Assembly: GCA_947177225.1 (NCBI GenBank)
Contig: CAMWTS010000001.1
Span: forward strand, 110,507-174,506
Source: an uncultured Alistipes sp.
Lineage (GTDB): Bacteria > Bacteroidota > Bacteroidia > Bacteroidales > Rikenellaceae
DNA: 64,000 nucleotides
Reading direction: 5' to 3'
Shown here: piece by piece, positions 10,665 through 19,084 of the stretch
Position numbering within the stretch: position 1 is the first letter of the stretch
How the letters are laid out: each line of letters starts with the position of its first letter
The notes under the pieces: model-generated
Databases searched by the model: none
The model's input: only the letters and a program-made list of their open reading frames with translations
Told to the model about the DNA's origin: nothing
Made by a program: the position numbers and the translations under genes

Positions 10665-10797
10665 GGCGATACGCATCGAAAAAGGGCATCGGCCGCGATA
10701 CCGAAATGAAATTGGCGCGGACAGGTCGTACTCGACGTACTGCCTATTCGCGCCAATGACCGGGGTAAAGCTAACAACCGCTTTTCACTGAACGAGT
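10665..10797. repeat. Imperfect palindromic dispersed repeat, copy C
   Basis: Centre ATTGGCGCG...CGTACTCGACGTAC...CGCGCCAAT (10711-10757) and tail AAGCTAACAACCGCTTTTCAC matching copies at 54.8-55.1 kb. Confidence 0.65.
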
Positions 10798-10798
10798 C

Positions 10799-12133
10799 TT
10801 AGAAGTTGTATTGAACCATCAGACTGACTCTGTTGGCCGTGTTTTGCAAATCGCTCACGTCCTTGCGATAACCGCGCAGATACTCGACGGCAAGAGTGCA
10901 GTTGGAAGATACATTGCAGAAAAGGTTGGCGAATATGTACTGACCTTTCTTATACTGCTCGGGCGACAGATAACCGCTGTCCTTTTCGATATTGACATTG
11001 GAGTAACCGCCCGATACCCAGAATACGCCCGGTATGAAGCTGAGACGGCCGGCAGCCTGCCAGCCCCACATGGGCTGAGTCTCGATGCGTTCGGGATCCT
11101 CGGGATTGGGGATAAAGTCGTAGGGGCTGCCCGTGAGATCCTGTATGTAAGGTGTGATGCCCTCGCCGTAAACACCGTTGAAGAAGATGTCGAAGAAGCT
11201 GCAAAATGCCACGTGACCGCTGAACTGAACGCCCCAACCCACACGTGTAGTATTGGCATCGGTCAGATTATTGTGAAGATACATGTCGCGGATAACACCG
11301 GTGGCACGCACATGGCTGTTGCGATTCTCACCCCACGCATATTGCAGATAAACCGGGAAATCGGGCACTCGCTGTGCAATGGGAGAGAAATACTCGCCAT
11401 AAGTGGCGTTCACATGAGGCATCTCGGCTGCCACACCCACCGTCCAGTGGTCGCGCAGGAACGTATGCTCATAGCGGATCATCGTATTGAAGTTGAAATT
11501 GTAGGCATTGGGGCCGCGGAAATCGACTGTGCGGGGGCCTGCCGCCAAGTCGCAGAATGTGGTTATGTCGCGACCGATGGTAAAACCGCCCACCTTAACG
11601 TATGCCGAACGCAGACGCGGAATATAGCTCAACTCGTCACCGCCGCGGAAGTCCATGTCGACGAAAGCCACGATACGTCCCAGACGGCGGCTGTTGATGA
11701 TGGTTTTCATATAGAGACGCGAAGTGGTTGCGTCCATCGTCACGCGCTGACGATTGGCATAGTTGGTCGACATCGGGATATCGTAAGGAACGAAGTCGAG
11801 GTTGTCGACAGCGCCCATGAAGTCGTAGCTCGTGCGCAAATTGACGAATCCTCCGATAGCCATAGAGAACTTGTTGTTTTTGGTTGCGAATATGAACTGA
11901 GGATTACGCACCTGCTGGAATCCGCTGCGATACGTATCGAGATAGTCGGCAACCACGTTGTTGCGGATCATCGACGACGAGCAGCCGCCGCAGACGGTTT
12001 CGTTCTCCTGAACGGCAATCAGATACACCGTAGGCGAGTTGCCGTCGCGCTTGTCCGCACGTCTTTGTGCCGAGACGTTTGCCACCACCGCAACAGACAG
12101 AAGTGATACAATAAAAAGTCGAAATGTTTTCAT
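10799..12133 (-). CDS. Outer-membrane porin, DcaP-like
   Basis: 444 aa, signal peptide, MAIGGFVNLRTSYDF and DFRGPNAYNFNFNTMIRYEHTF, C-terminal VSLMVQYNF barrel signature. Confidence 0.65.
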   Translation of the reverse strand: MKTFRLFIVSLLSVAVVANVSAQRRADKRDGNSPTVYLIAVQENETVCGGCSSSMIRNNVVADYLDTYRSGFQQVRNPQFIFATKNNKFSMAIGGFVNLRTSYDFMGAVDNLDFVPYDIPMSTNYANRQRVTMDATTSRLYMKTIINSRRLGRIVAFVDMDFRGGDELSYIPRLRSAYVKVGGFTIGRDITTFCDLAAGPRTVDFRGPNAYNFNFNTMIRYEHTFLRDHWTVGVAAEMPHVNATYGEYFSPIAQRVPDFPVYLQYAWGENRNSHVRATGVIRDMYLHNNLTDANTTRVGWGVQFSGHVAFCSFFDIFFNGVYGEGITPYIQDLTGSPYDFIPNPEDPERIETQPMWGWQAAGRLSFIPGVFWVSGGYSNVNIEKDSGYLSPEQYKKGQYIFANLFCNVSSNCTLAVEYLRGYRKDVSDLQNTANRVSLMVQYNF

Positions 12134-12276
12134 AATTCGGAATGTTTTGGTTTTTAATTTGAATACCTAAAATATAACATCGTTCAACGTCGTATCGGAG
12201 TCTATTCGCCGAACTTTAAGCAAGGAATATGCCAAATAATCAATTCCGATTTCGTATATTTGAACCCTGAAAATCT

Positions 12277-13446
12277 ATGATCTGGATCATTTCCATATTG
12301 TCTCTCATCGCCGTGTGGCTCGACTTCACGGCATACAAACGCATATACAGCCGAGGCAAATGGCCGAAGACTGTTCTGACTGCGGCTCTGACCGACGATC
12401 TGCTGCCGCTAATCTCATTGGCAATCATGTTCGCAGTCTCAGACAATCCGCGTTGTCTCATTATGATCTCTTCGTGGATCATGTGGTTCTACATGGCCAC
12501 AGTGCCGACGCGCATGGTCGTTCTCCTGTTTGGCATATGGAGCAGGCGGCGCATATGGCGCATCATCGGAGGCGTCGCCGCCGCGGCAATGCTGCTCGCG
12601 CTAATATATGGCACTGCCGTAACCCGCACCGACTACCGCATCGAACGCGTCACACTGCAATACGACAATCTTCCCGAAGCATTCGACGGTTACACCGTCG
12701 CTTTGATATCCGACCTGCATGTCGGGGCGATGATTTCACCTCTGAAAGAGTGCAGGCGCATCGTCGGCATCATCGATTCGCTCGACGCCGATCTGGTCGT
12801 TTTCTGCGGCGACCTTATAAATATAAGGATCGAAGAGCTTACGCCCGAGATAAGAGAGGTGCTCGGTTCGATCGCTGCGCATGACGGCGTGGTCGCCGTC
12901 ACGGGCAATCACGACACGGGAGTCTATATCGGAGACAATGCACGCAGCCCCGAAACAGAAACGGAGCGGCTGATATCCCTCGAACGCGAGATGGGCTGGA
13001 AACTGCTCGACAACGAAACCGCATGGATTCGCCGCGGCAACGACAGCATATCGGTCAGCGGCATATCGTTTCTTCCCGACTGGCATCGCCAACGGCACTC
13101 CGACGACATTGACGGCGTAAAACTCGATCCGATCTATACAGATGTGGGCATCGAAGACTTCAATATCACGCTATCGCACATTCCGCAACTATGGAGCAGG
13201 ATCATCGATACCGGCAAGGCCGACCTGACGCTCTCCGGGCATATCCACGCCATGCAGTTCAAACTGCCGGTCGGACATCGCGGCATATCGCCGGCCATGC
13301 TGTTATACAGGAGATGGAGCGGCCTGTACAGTGAGCAAAACGCCTGCCTGTACATCAACGACGGCATCGGCTGCGTAGGCATTCCGGCTCGCATAGGTGC
13401 ATGTCCTGAAATTACCTTTTTCAGGCTCAAACATTCAAAAAAGTAG
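12277..13446 (+). CDS. Membrane-anchored metallophosphoesterase (YkuE-like)
   Basis: N-terminal TMs; LISDLHVGAMI, VFCGDLIN, VTGNHD, LSGHIHAMQF. Confidence 0.92.
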   Translation: MIWIISILSLIAVWLDFTAYKRIYSRGKWPKTVLTAALTDDLLPLISLAIMFAVSDNPRCLIMISSWIMWFYMATVPTRMVVLLFGIWSRRRIWRIIGGVAAAAMLLALIYGTAVTRTDYRIERVTLQYDNLPEAFDGYTVALISDLHVGAMISPLKECRRIVGIIDSLDADLVVFCGDLINIRIEELTPEIREVLGSIAAHDGVVAVTGNHDTGVYIGDNARSPETETERLISLEREMGWKLLDNETAWIRRGNDSISVSGISFLPDWHRQRHSDDIDGVKLDPIYTDVGIEDFNITLSHIPQLWSRIIDTGKADLTLSGHIHAMQFKLPVGHRGISPAMLLYRRWSGLYSEQNACLYINDGIGCVGIPARIGACPEITFFRLKHSKK

Positions 13447-13615
13447 GATATTTACATTCTAAATGTAATATTTTCGGGCGTCCAATGTTCTATTTCGACA
13501 CGCTCATATCTTATATGTCCGATATTTGCATTTATAGCGTATCAAGATAATTATTTTCGTTCTACATTTGCACCCGTATCAAAGAGCTTTAAAAGTAATA
13601 AAAGATAAGATCAAG

Positions 13616-15082
13616 ATGAAAAAATTATTGTTATCCATCGCACTGGCAACGATCGCATCGCTATCCACGGCACAACAGCCCGGCGTCACGTTGACCTTCG
13701 ACGATGCACTCAACATCGCATTGGAGAACAACCCCTCGATCGAGGCCTCGCAACGCGAGGAGATGGCAGCCAAGCGCGAGCGACAGGCAGCCATAGGATT
13801 GCGCATGCCGCAGATCAATGTTTTCGGAACCTACACCTATCTGGGCAAGGACATCGGCATAGACTTCAACTCGTCGAAAACGGCGATAGGACAGATGGCC
13901 GCCGGATTCATATCGGAGGGCGTGGCCGGAGGATTGATTACGCCTCAGATGGCGCAGCTGCTCCAAAGCAAACTGTCTCCGCTGCTCGATCTCGACCTGC
14001 AATACAAGATTCAGGATCGCAGCCTCGGATTCATCGGCGGCGAAGTGACCGTGCCGATATTCATGGGCGGCAAGATCAATGCCGCAAACCGTGCCGCACA
14101 GATCAATGAGCAGAGCGCGATCATGGCTGGCAACGGCACACGCAATGCTCTCATATCGGAGCTTGTCGAGCGTTACTTCGGATTGTCGCTGGCAATGCAG
14201 GTGGTCGATGTACGCCGGCAGGTGCTCAGCGGTGTGGAGGTGCATCTCCACGATGCCGAGGCCATGGAGGAGCAGGGTATGATAGCCCGCAGCGAGAAGC
14301 TGTATGTAGAGTTCAAACTTGCCGAGGCTCAGCGCGAATTGGAGAACGCCCGTCTGCAAGTGGCCACACTGCAAAGCGCATTGGCCAACACGCTCGGACA
14401 GAGCATCGACAACGATCCCGCACCCGTCAGTGTCATGTTCGTTCTGGATCGGCTCGAAAGCGTCGACTATTACAAGGATATGGCACGCGACAACAATCCT
14501 CTGCTCTCGCAAGTGGGGCTCAAACGCGAACTGGCCGAGCAGGGTGTGCGTGCCCAGCGCGCCGATTTCTTCCCACAGATCGTAGCCATGGGAGGCGGTA
14601 CGTTCTACAACTATCAGGTGACCAATATCCTGCCGCGATGGGCTGTCGGCATCGGATTCAATTTCAAAATATTCGACGGTCTGAATCGCGAATACAAATA
14701 TTCTGCGGCCAAGCAAACCGTATATCGTGTCGAGTCGTTGCAGAACAAGGCACAGCAAGACATATCGGTGCTGATCGAAAAACTCTACAACCAGCTCGTC
14801 AACTACGCCAATCAGATGACCTCGATCGAGGCTTCGATAGCCTTTGCCGAGGAGTATCTCCACATGAAGAACGAGGCTTTTCTCGAAGGCATGTGCTCTT
14901 CGTCGGAGCTGATAGACGCCGAGTTGAACCTGGCAAAGGTCAAGACTGAACGTATGCAGACGGCCTACGGCTACGACCTGGCATTGGCCAAGCTGCTCGA
15001 AGCGGCAGGCATAAGCGAGGAGTTCACACAATATGCCCGCCGAGCCGACGCACGTCCCATAACATTCGATTTAAATAGATAA
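13616..15082 (+). CDS. TolC-family outer-membrane efflux protein
   Basis: MKKLLLSIALATIASLSTAQQPGVTLTFDDALNIALENNPSIEASQREE. Confidence 0.9.
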   Translation: MKKLLLSIALATIASLSTAQQPGVTLTFDDALNIALENNPSIEASQREEMAAKRERQAAIGLRMPQINVFGTYTYLGKDIGIDFNSSKTAIGQMAAGFISEGVAGGLITPQMAQLLQSKLSPLLDLDLQYKIQDRSLGFIGGEVTVPIFMGGKINAANRAAQINEQSAIMAGNGTRNALISELVERYFGLSLAMQVVDVRRQVLSGVEVHLHDAEAMEEQGMIARSEKLYVEFKLAEAQRELENARLQVATLQSALANTLGQSIDNDPAPVSVMFVLDRLESVDYYKDMARDNNPLLSQVGLKRELAEQGVRAQRADFFPQIVAMGGGTFYNYQVTNILPRWAVGIGFNFKIFDGLNREYKYSAAKQTVYRVESLQNKAQQDISVLIEKLYNQLVNYANQMTSIEASIAFAEEYLHMKNEAFLEGMCSSSELIDAELNLAKVKTERMQTAYGYDLALAKLLEAAGISEEFTQYARRADARPITFDLNR

Positions 15083-15096
15083 AAAGAGATAACAAG

Positions 15097-16083
15097 ATGA
15101 AAAAGAAAAACATTATCGCTATCGTAATCGCTCTGTTGGTAATAGTGGTTATGATCTTTGTGGCCGATCGCATAATCGAGCGTAAGGAGCCGACCTACAT
15201 ACAGGGAACCATCGAGTGCAAAACCTACAAAGCCTCGTCGAAAATAGCCGGACGCATCGACTCGATGCTCGTGGAGGAGGGACAGCATGTGGTTAAGGGC
15301 GAAGTGCTCTACACGATCTCGACTCCCGAACTCAACGCCAAGCTCATGCAGGCCGAAGCCGTGCGCAGCGCAGCCGAAGCCATGAACAAGAAAGCCGACA
15401 AAGGCGCCCGCAAACCTCAGTTGGAGGCAGCCAAGAGCATGTGGCAGAAGGCCGAGGCAGGGCTCGATCTGGCACAAAAGACCTACGATCGCGTCAAGGC
15501 TCTTTACGACAAGGGAGTAGCCCCCAAGCAGAAGCTGGACGAAGCGCAAGCCAATCTCGATGCAATGCGTGCAACGGCGCAGGCCGCCAAAGCACAGTGG
15601 GATCTGGCCTTGGACGGAGCCTCGAACGAAGAGAAAGATGCCACGGCCGCCCAGGTGCGTCAGGCACAAGGTGTTGTAGACGAGGTGGAGTCGTATCTTA
15701 GCGATGCACTCGTCACTTCGCCCGTAACCGGCGAAATATCGACGATCATCTCCGAGGCAGGCGAACTGGTCGGCACGGGCTATCCGGTAGTGACGATCCT
15801 CGACATGAGCGACACGTGGGTCGTATTCAACATAAAGGAGACGATGATGCCCAAAATCAAAATGGGCACACGCTTCAAGGGCAATGTTCCGGCACTCGGC
15901 CGCGAGGTGGAATTCGAGGTGAATTACATTGCCGCAGAGGCCGACTTCGCTACATGGAACGCAACGCGCACGCAGGGCGGATTCGACATTCGCACATTCG
16001 CCGTAAAGGCCAAACCCGTGTCAGATCAGAGCGGCATGCGCCCGGGAATGAGCGTCATAGTGGACTGGGATACGATAGATTAA
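15097..16083 (+). CDS. HlyD/EmrA-family periplasmic adaptor
   Basis: One TM plus lipoyl-like IAGRIDSMLVEEGQHVVKGEVLYTIS and coiled-coil hairpin. Confidence 0.92.
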   Translation: MKKKNIIAIVIALLVIVVMIFVADRIIERKEPTYIQGTIECKTYKASSKIAGRIDSMLVEEGQHVVKGEVLYTISTPELNAKLMQAEAVRSAAEAMNKKADKGARKPQLEAAKSMWQKAEAGLDLAQKTYDRVKALYDKGVAPKQKLDEAQANLDAMRATAQAAKAQWDLALDGASNEEKDATAAQVRQAQGVVDEVESYLSDALVTSPVTGEISTIISEAGELVGTGYPVVTILDMSDTWVVFNIKETMMPKIKMGTRFKGNVPALGREVEFEVNYIAAEADFATWNATRTQGGFDIRTFAVKAKPVSDQSGMRPGMSVIVDWDTID

Positions 16084-16093
16084 CAAGCAGGGT

Positions 16094-17272
16094 ATGTTTG
16101 CCTTTTTTCACGACATATTCGCCGTTTTCCGACGGGAGTTGCAGCATATGGTACAGCACCGAATGTACCGTATGCTGACTATCGTGCTGCCGGTGATTTC
16201 GTTCGCATTCTTCGCCGTGCTGTTCGACAACGGTGCCATACACAAACTGCCCGTAGCCATACTCGACGAAGATCATACTCCGCTTTCGCGCAAGCTGTCG
16301 ATGATGATAGGCGAAACGTCCGGCGTTCTGGTAGCATACGACATATGCGACATGAACGAGGGCGAAAAGCTGATGCGCGAAGGCAAGATATCGGGTATCG
16401 TACTGATTCCCGACAATTTCGAGAGCGACATCTACGGCAACGAACAGACACATGTCGACGCCTATATATCCGGCTCCAACATATCGGTCAACGGCATGTT
16501 GTCCAAGGATATACAGACTACCGTACAGACATTTGCCGCCGGCATACAGCTCACCAAGCTGCAATCGGCCGGATTGACTGCCTACCAGGCCATGGCGCAA
16601 GTGATGCCCATACGCTTCTCGAAGCATGTCATCTCCAATCCGTATCTCAACTACGGCTATTATCTGGCTCCGATATTCATGTTGATGATGCTGATGATAT
16701 TCACCGTGTTGACCACTATCTACGCCATAGGGCGCGAGCTCAGATACTCGACCGCAGGCGAATGGATCGCCGCGGGCGGAGGCAACGTCACGGCATCGCT
16801 GCTGGGCAAAATACTGCCCATAACGCTCATCATGACAATACTTGCCCAGGTGATGTTCATCATCATGTTCCGCAGCGTCGGCGTGCCTCTCAACGGCAAT
16901 TACTGGGTGCTGCTCTTCGGTGCGGAGATGTTCATTATCAGCTATCAGGCCATAGCTGTATTCATCATCACGGTGCTTGGCAATCTGCGATTGGGCTTGT
17001 CCATAGGCGGAGGTTACTCGGTGCTGGCATTTACATTCTCAGGACTCACGTTCCCGATCATGGCCATGTACCCCGTCATGCAGGTCGTCTCGAAGATATT
17101 TCCGTTTACCTATTTCACGGAGATCTTCATCGACCAGGCCATGCGCGGTGCACCGAGCGTATATTCCATAATGCCCATAGTCTGCATGGCTGCGTTCATC
17201 GTGCTGCCCATACTGGTTATGCCGCGACTGCGCAAAATCGCAACCGACAGTAAATATTGGGGAAAATTATAG
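16094..17272 (+). CDS. ABC-2 type transporter permease (YhhJ/YbhR-like)
   Basis: 392 aa ABC2_membrane architecture: N-terminal TM, large extracytoplasmic domain, five C-terminal TMs. Confidence 0.88.
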   Translation: MFAFFHDIFAVFRRELQHMVQHRMYRMLTIVLPVISFAFFAVLFDNGAIHKLPVAILDEDHTPLSRKLSMMIGETSGVLVAYDICDMNEGEKLMREGKISGIVLIPDNFESDIYGNEQTHVDAYISGSNISVNGMLSKDIQTTVQTFAAGIQLTKLQSAGLTAYQAMAQVMPIRFSKHVISNPYLNYGYYLAPIFMLMMLMIFTVLTTIYAIGRELRYSTAGEWIAAGGGNVTASLLGKILPITLIMTILAQVMFIIMFRSVGVPLNGNYWVLLFGAEMFIISYQAIAVFIITVLGNLRLGLSIGGGYSVLAFTFSGLTFPIMAMYPVMQVVSKIFPFTYFTEIFIDQAMRGAPSVYSIMPIVCMAAFIVLPILVMPRLRKIATDSKYWGKL

Positions 17273-17274
17273 CT

Positions 17275-18537
17275 ATGAGGAGTATAGGACACATATTCAA
17301 AACATACTGGAAGCAATTCGTATCGGTCACCGGCAACGAACTGCGCAACATATTCACCGATGCAGGCGTGCTGCTGGTAGTCGTATTGGCCATCTTCATC
17401 TACACGACCATCTATTCCTGCGCCTACGGCACGCAGGTATTGCGCAATGTGCCTCTCGGAGTAGTCGACATGAGCAAAACGCCCGAGAGTCGCGCACTGA
17501 TAAATACATTCAGTTCAGGCCCCAACACCGTAGTGGCCTACGAACCGGCTTCGATGGCCGAAGCTGAAGAGATGTTTTTCGCACGCAAGATCTACGGTAT
17601 AGTCTACATTCCGTCGGACTACTCGAAGAATCTCTACGCCGGCATGCAGGCCAACGTGAGTCTCTATCTCGACGGCAGCTATCTGCTGATGTATCGTCAG
17701 GCATTCCAGGAGCTGGTTGCGGGAATAGGCACTACGGGCGCCATGGTGGAGGTGCAGCGACTGATATCGAAAGGTACCAACGCACAGATAACCAAATCGA
17801 CCGTACAGCCCATAATATATCAGACGCACAACATGTTCAATCCATATCTGGGATACGGTTCGTTCGTCATGCCGGCTATCATCATCGTAATCATACAGCA
17901 GACGCTGCTGATCGGCATCGGCATGCTCGGCGGCACATGGCGCGAGCACGGGTTATACGACAAGCTGCGCCCCGCAGGCGAAAAACGCATGGCCACACTA
18001 CCAATCGTAATGGGCAAAGCCACGGCATACGCCATGATCTACACCGTGACGCTGCTGCTCATATTAAACGTTATATACAGGATATTCGGATTCCCGATGA
18101 ACGGGCGCACGATCGACATCGTTGCCTTCATGATTCCATATCTGCTGGCCTGCATATTCCTCAGCATAGCCGTATCGACGCTCTTCCGCAGTCGAGAAAG
18201 CTCTCTGCTGCTGCTGTTGTGGACATCTATTCCCATATTGCTGCTCAGCGGTGCATCGTATCCGCGCGAGGCAATTCCCGACTGGCTATACGCCATAGGC
18301 AAGGTCTTTCCGAGCAGCAGCGGTGTCGAGGGCTTCATCAGATTGCAAACCATGGGAGCATCGTATGTCGATGTTCTGCCTCAGGTCAAGCTGTTGTGGA
18401 TACTTGCAATCATATATGCCGGTATGGCCTGCATAGGCATACATGTGGTCACGACGGGCAATCTGAGCGACCAGATCAAGGCGCGAGTCAAACATAGAAT
18501 GGCCTCGCTCAAAAATAAAATCGAAATGCAACAATAG
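17275..18537 (+). CDS. ABC-2 type transporter permease, second subunit
   Basis: Paralogous architecture, SSGVEGFIRLQTMGASYVDVLPQ; ORF continuous after the internal Met. Confidence 0.88.
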   Translation: MRSIGHIFKTYWKQFVSVTGNELRNIFTDAGVLLVVVLAIFIYTTIYSCAYGTQVLRNVPLGVVDMSKTPESRALINTFSSGPNTVVAYEPASMAEAEEMFFARKIYGIVYIPSDYSKNLYAGMQANVSLYLDGSYLLMYRQAFQELVAGIGTTGAMVEVQRLISKGTNAQITKSTVQPIIYQTHNMFNPYLGYGSFVMPAIIIVIIQQTLLIGIGMLGGTWREHGLYDKLRPAGEKRMATLPIVMGKATAYAMIYTVTLLLILNVIYRIFGFPMNGRTIDIVAFMIPYLLACIFLSIAVSTLFRSRESSLLLLLWTSIPILLLSGASYPREAIPDWLYAIGKVFPSSSGVEGFIRLQTMGASYVDVLPQVKLLWILAIIYAGMACIGIHVVTTGNLSDQIKARVKHRMASLKNKIEMQQ

Positions 18538-18570
18538 GGTAGAGATTATCCTGCCTGCCCAACTACGAAC

Positions 18571-18600
18571 ACGGCTGCAAGTCTACTTGCGGCCGTATTT
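18571..18600 (+). terminator. Intrinsic terminator of the TolC-HlyD-ABC permease operon
   Basis: ACGGCTGCAAG-tcta-CTTGCGGCCGT followed by ATTTTTATA. Confidence 0.7.
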
Positions 18601-18731
18601 TTATAATATACAACGAGGTGCCGATATCGGCTCGTATCAACTCCGGACGGCGATCGGTCACACTTGCAGGACAAAGTATTTGATGCCGGACAAATGTTTT
18701 ATTGTATATAGAAATAAATCAATTAAATAAG

Positions 18732-18762
18732 TTTGCGAATTACGAAAAAATTACTACTTTTG
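18732..18762 (+). promoter_or_regulatory. Bacteroidetes-type promoter (-33 TTTG, -7 TANNTTTG) upstream of a structured element
   Basis: TTTG (18732-18735) - 19 nt - TACTTTTG (18755-18762); same spacing as the promoters of both tRNAs in this window. Confidence 0.75.
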
Positions 18763-18766
18763 TATC

Positions 18767-18899
18767 GATCCGACTAAATCGAGACGGCATTTTGCCGAAA
18801 ACCTTACTCACACCGTAGGACTTGTGTCCCCAACGGTGAGTAAGGTTATACTCGGTTTAGTCGGATCATACTAAACAAAAAAGTTGGGGACACTTTTTT
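18767..18899 (+). ncRNA. Candidate novel structured RNA or leader
   Basis: Outer stem GATCCGACTAAATCGAG (18767-18783)/CTCGGTTTAGTCGGATC (18851-18867), internal hairpins CGGCA-ttt-TGCCG and AACCTTACTCAC(AC)CG/CGGTGAGTAAGGTT, loop GTGTCCCCAAC complementary to downstream GTTGGGGACAC-TTTTTT. Confidence 0.6.
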
Positions 18900-18920
18900 A
18901 ATTCGTCGTAGCGATTGAAC

Positions 18921-19031
18921 ATGCGCCGCTCGAAACGAACCGAATACACTGTCTTCCACTATTTTCATAAAATCGAGCGAAATCGGACAACCGACAACGG
19001 ACTGGCCGATGACATTTATCGCAACGACTAA
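18921..19031 (+). CDS. Possible 36-aa small ORF (MRRSKRTEYTVFHYFHKIERNRTTDNGLADDIYRND)
   Basis: ATG...TAA, in frame, between the structured element and a terminator; weakly reminiscent of the YozE/SAM-like motif (LADDIYRD). Not in the supplied ORF track because it is short. Confidence 0.3.
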   Translation: MRRSKRTEYTVFHYFHKIERNRTTDNGLADDIYRND

Positions 19032-19034
19032 AAC

Positions 19035-19065
19035 AATCGGGGAGCATGTGGCATGCTCCCCGATT
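19035..19065. terminator. Intrinsic terminator, probably for ffh (- strand)
   Basis: AATCGGGGAGCAT-gtggc-ATGCTCCCCGATT. Confidence 0.75.
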
Positions 19066-19084
19066 ATTGTCTGTTGGTGTCCGG

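Noticed and set aside
18767-18899. SRP RNA (ffs), 6S RNA or a simple terminator
   Set aside because: No SRP tetraloop/GGAAGCAGCC core or 6S open-bubble pattern recognised; the structure begins at a promoter rather than after a gene, so a plain terminator does not explain it.
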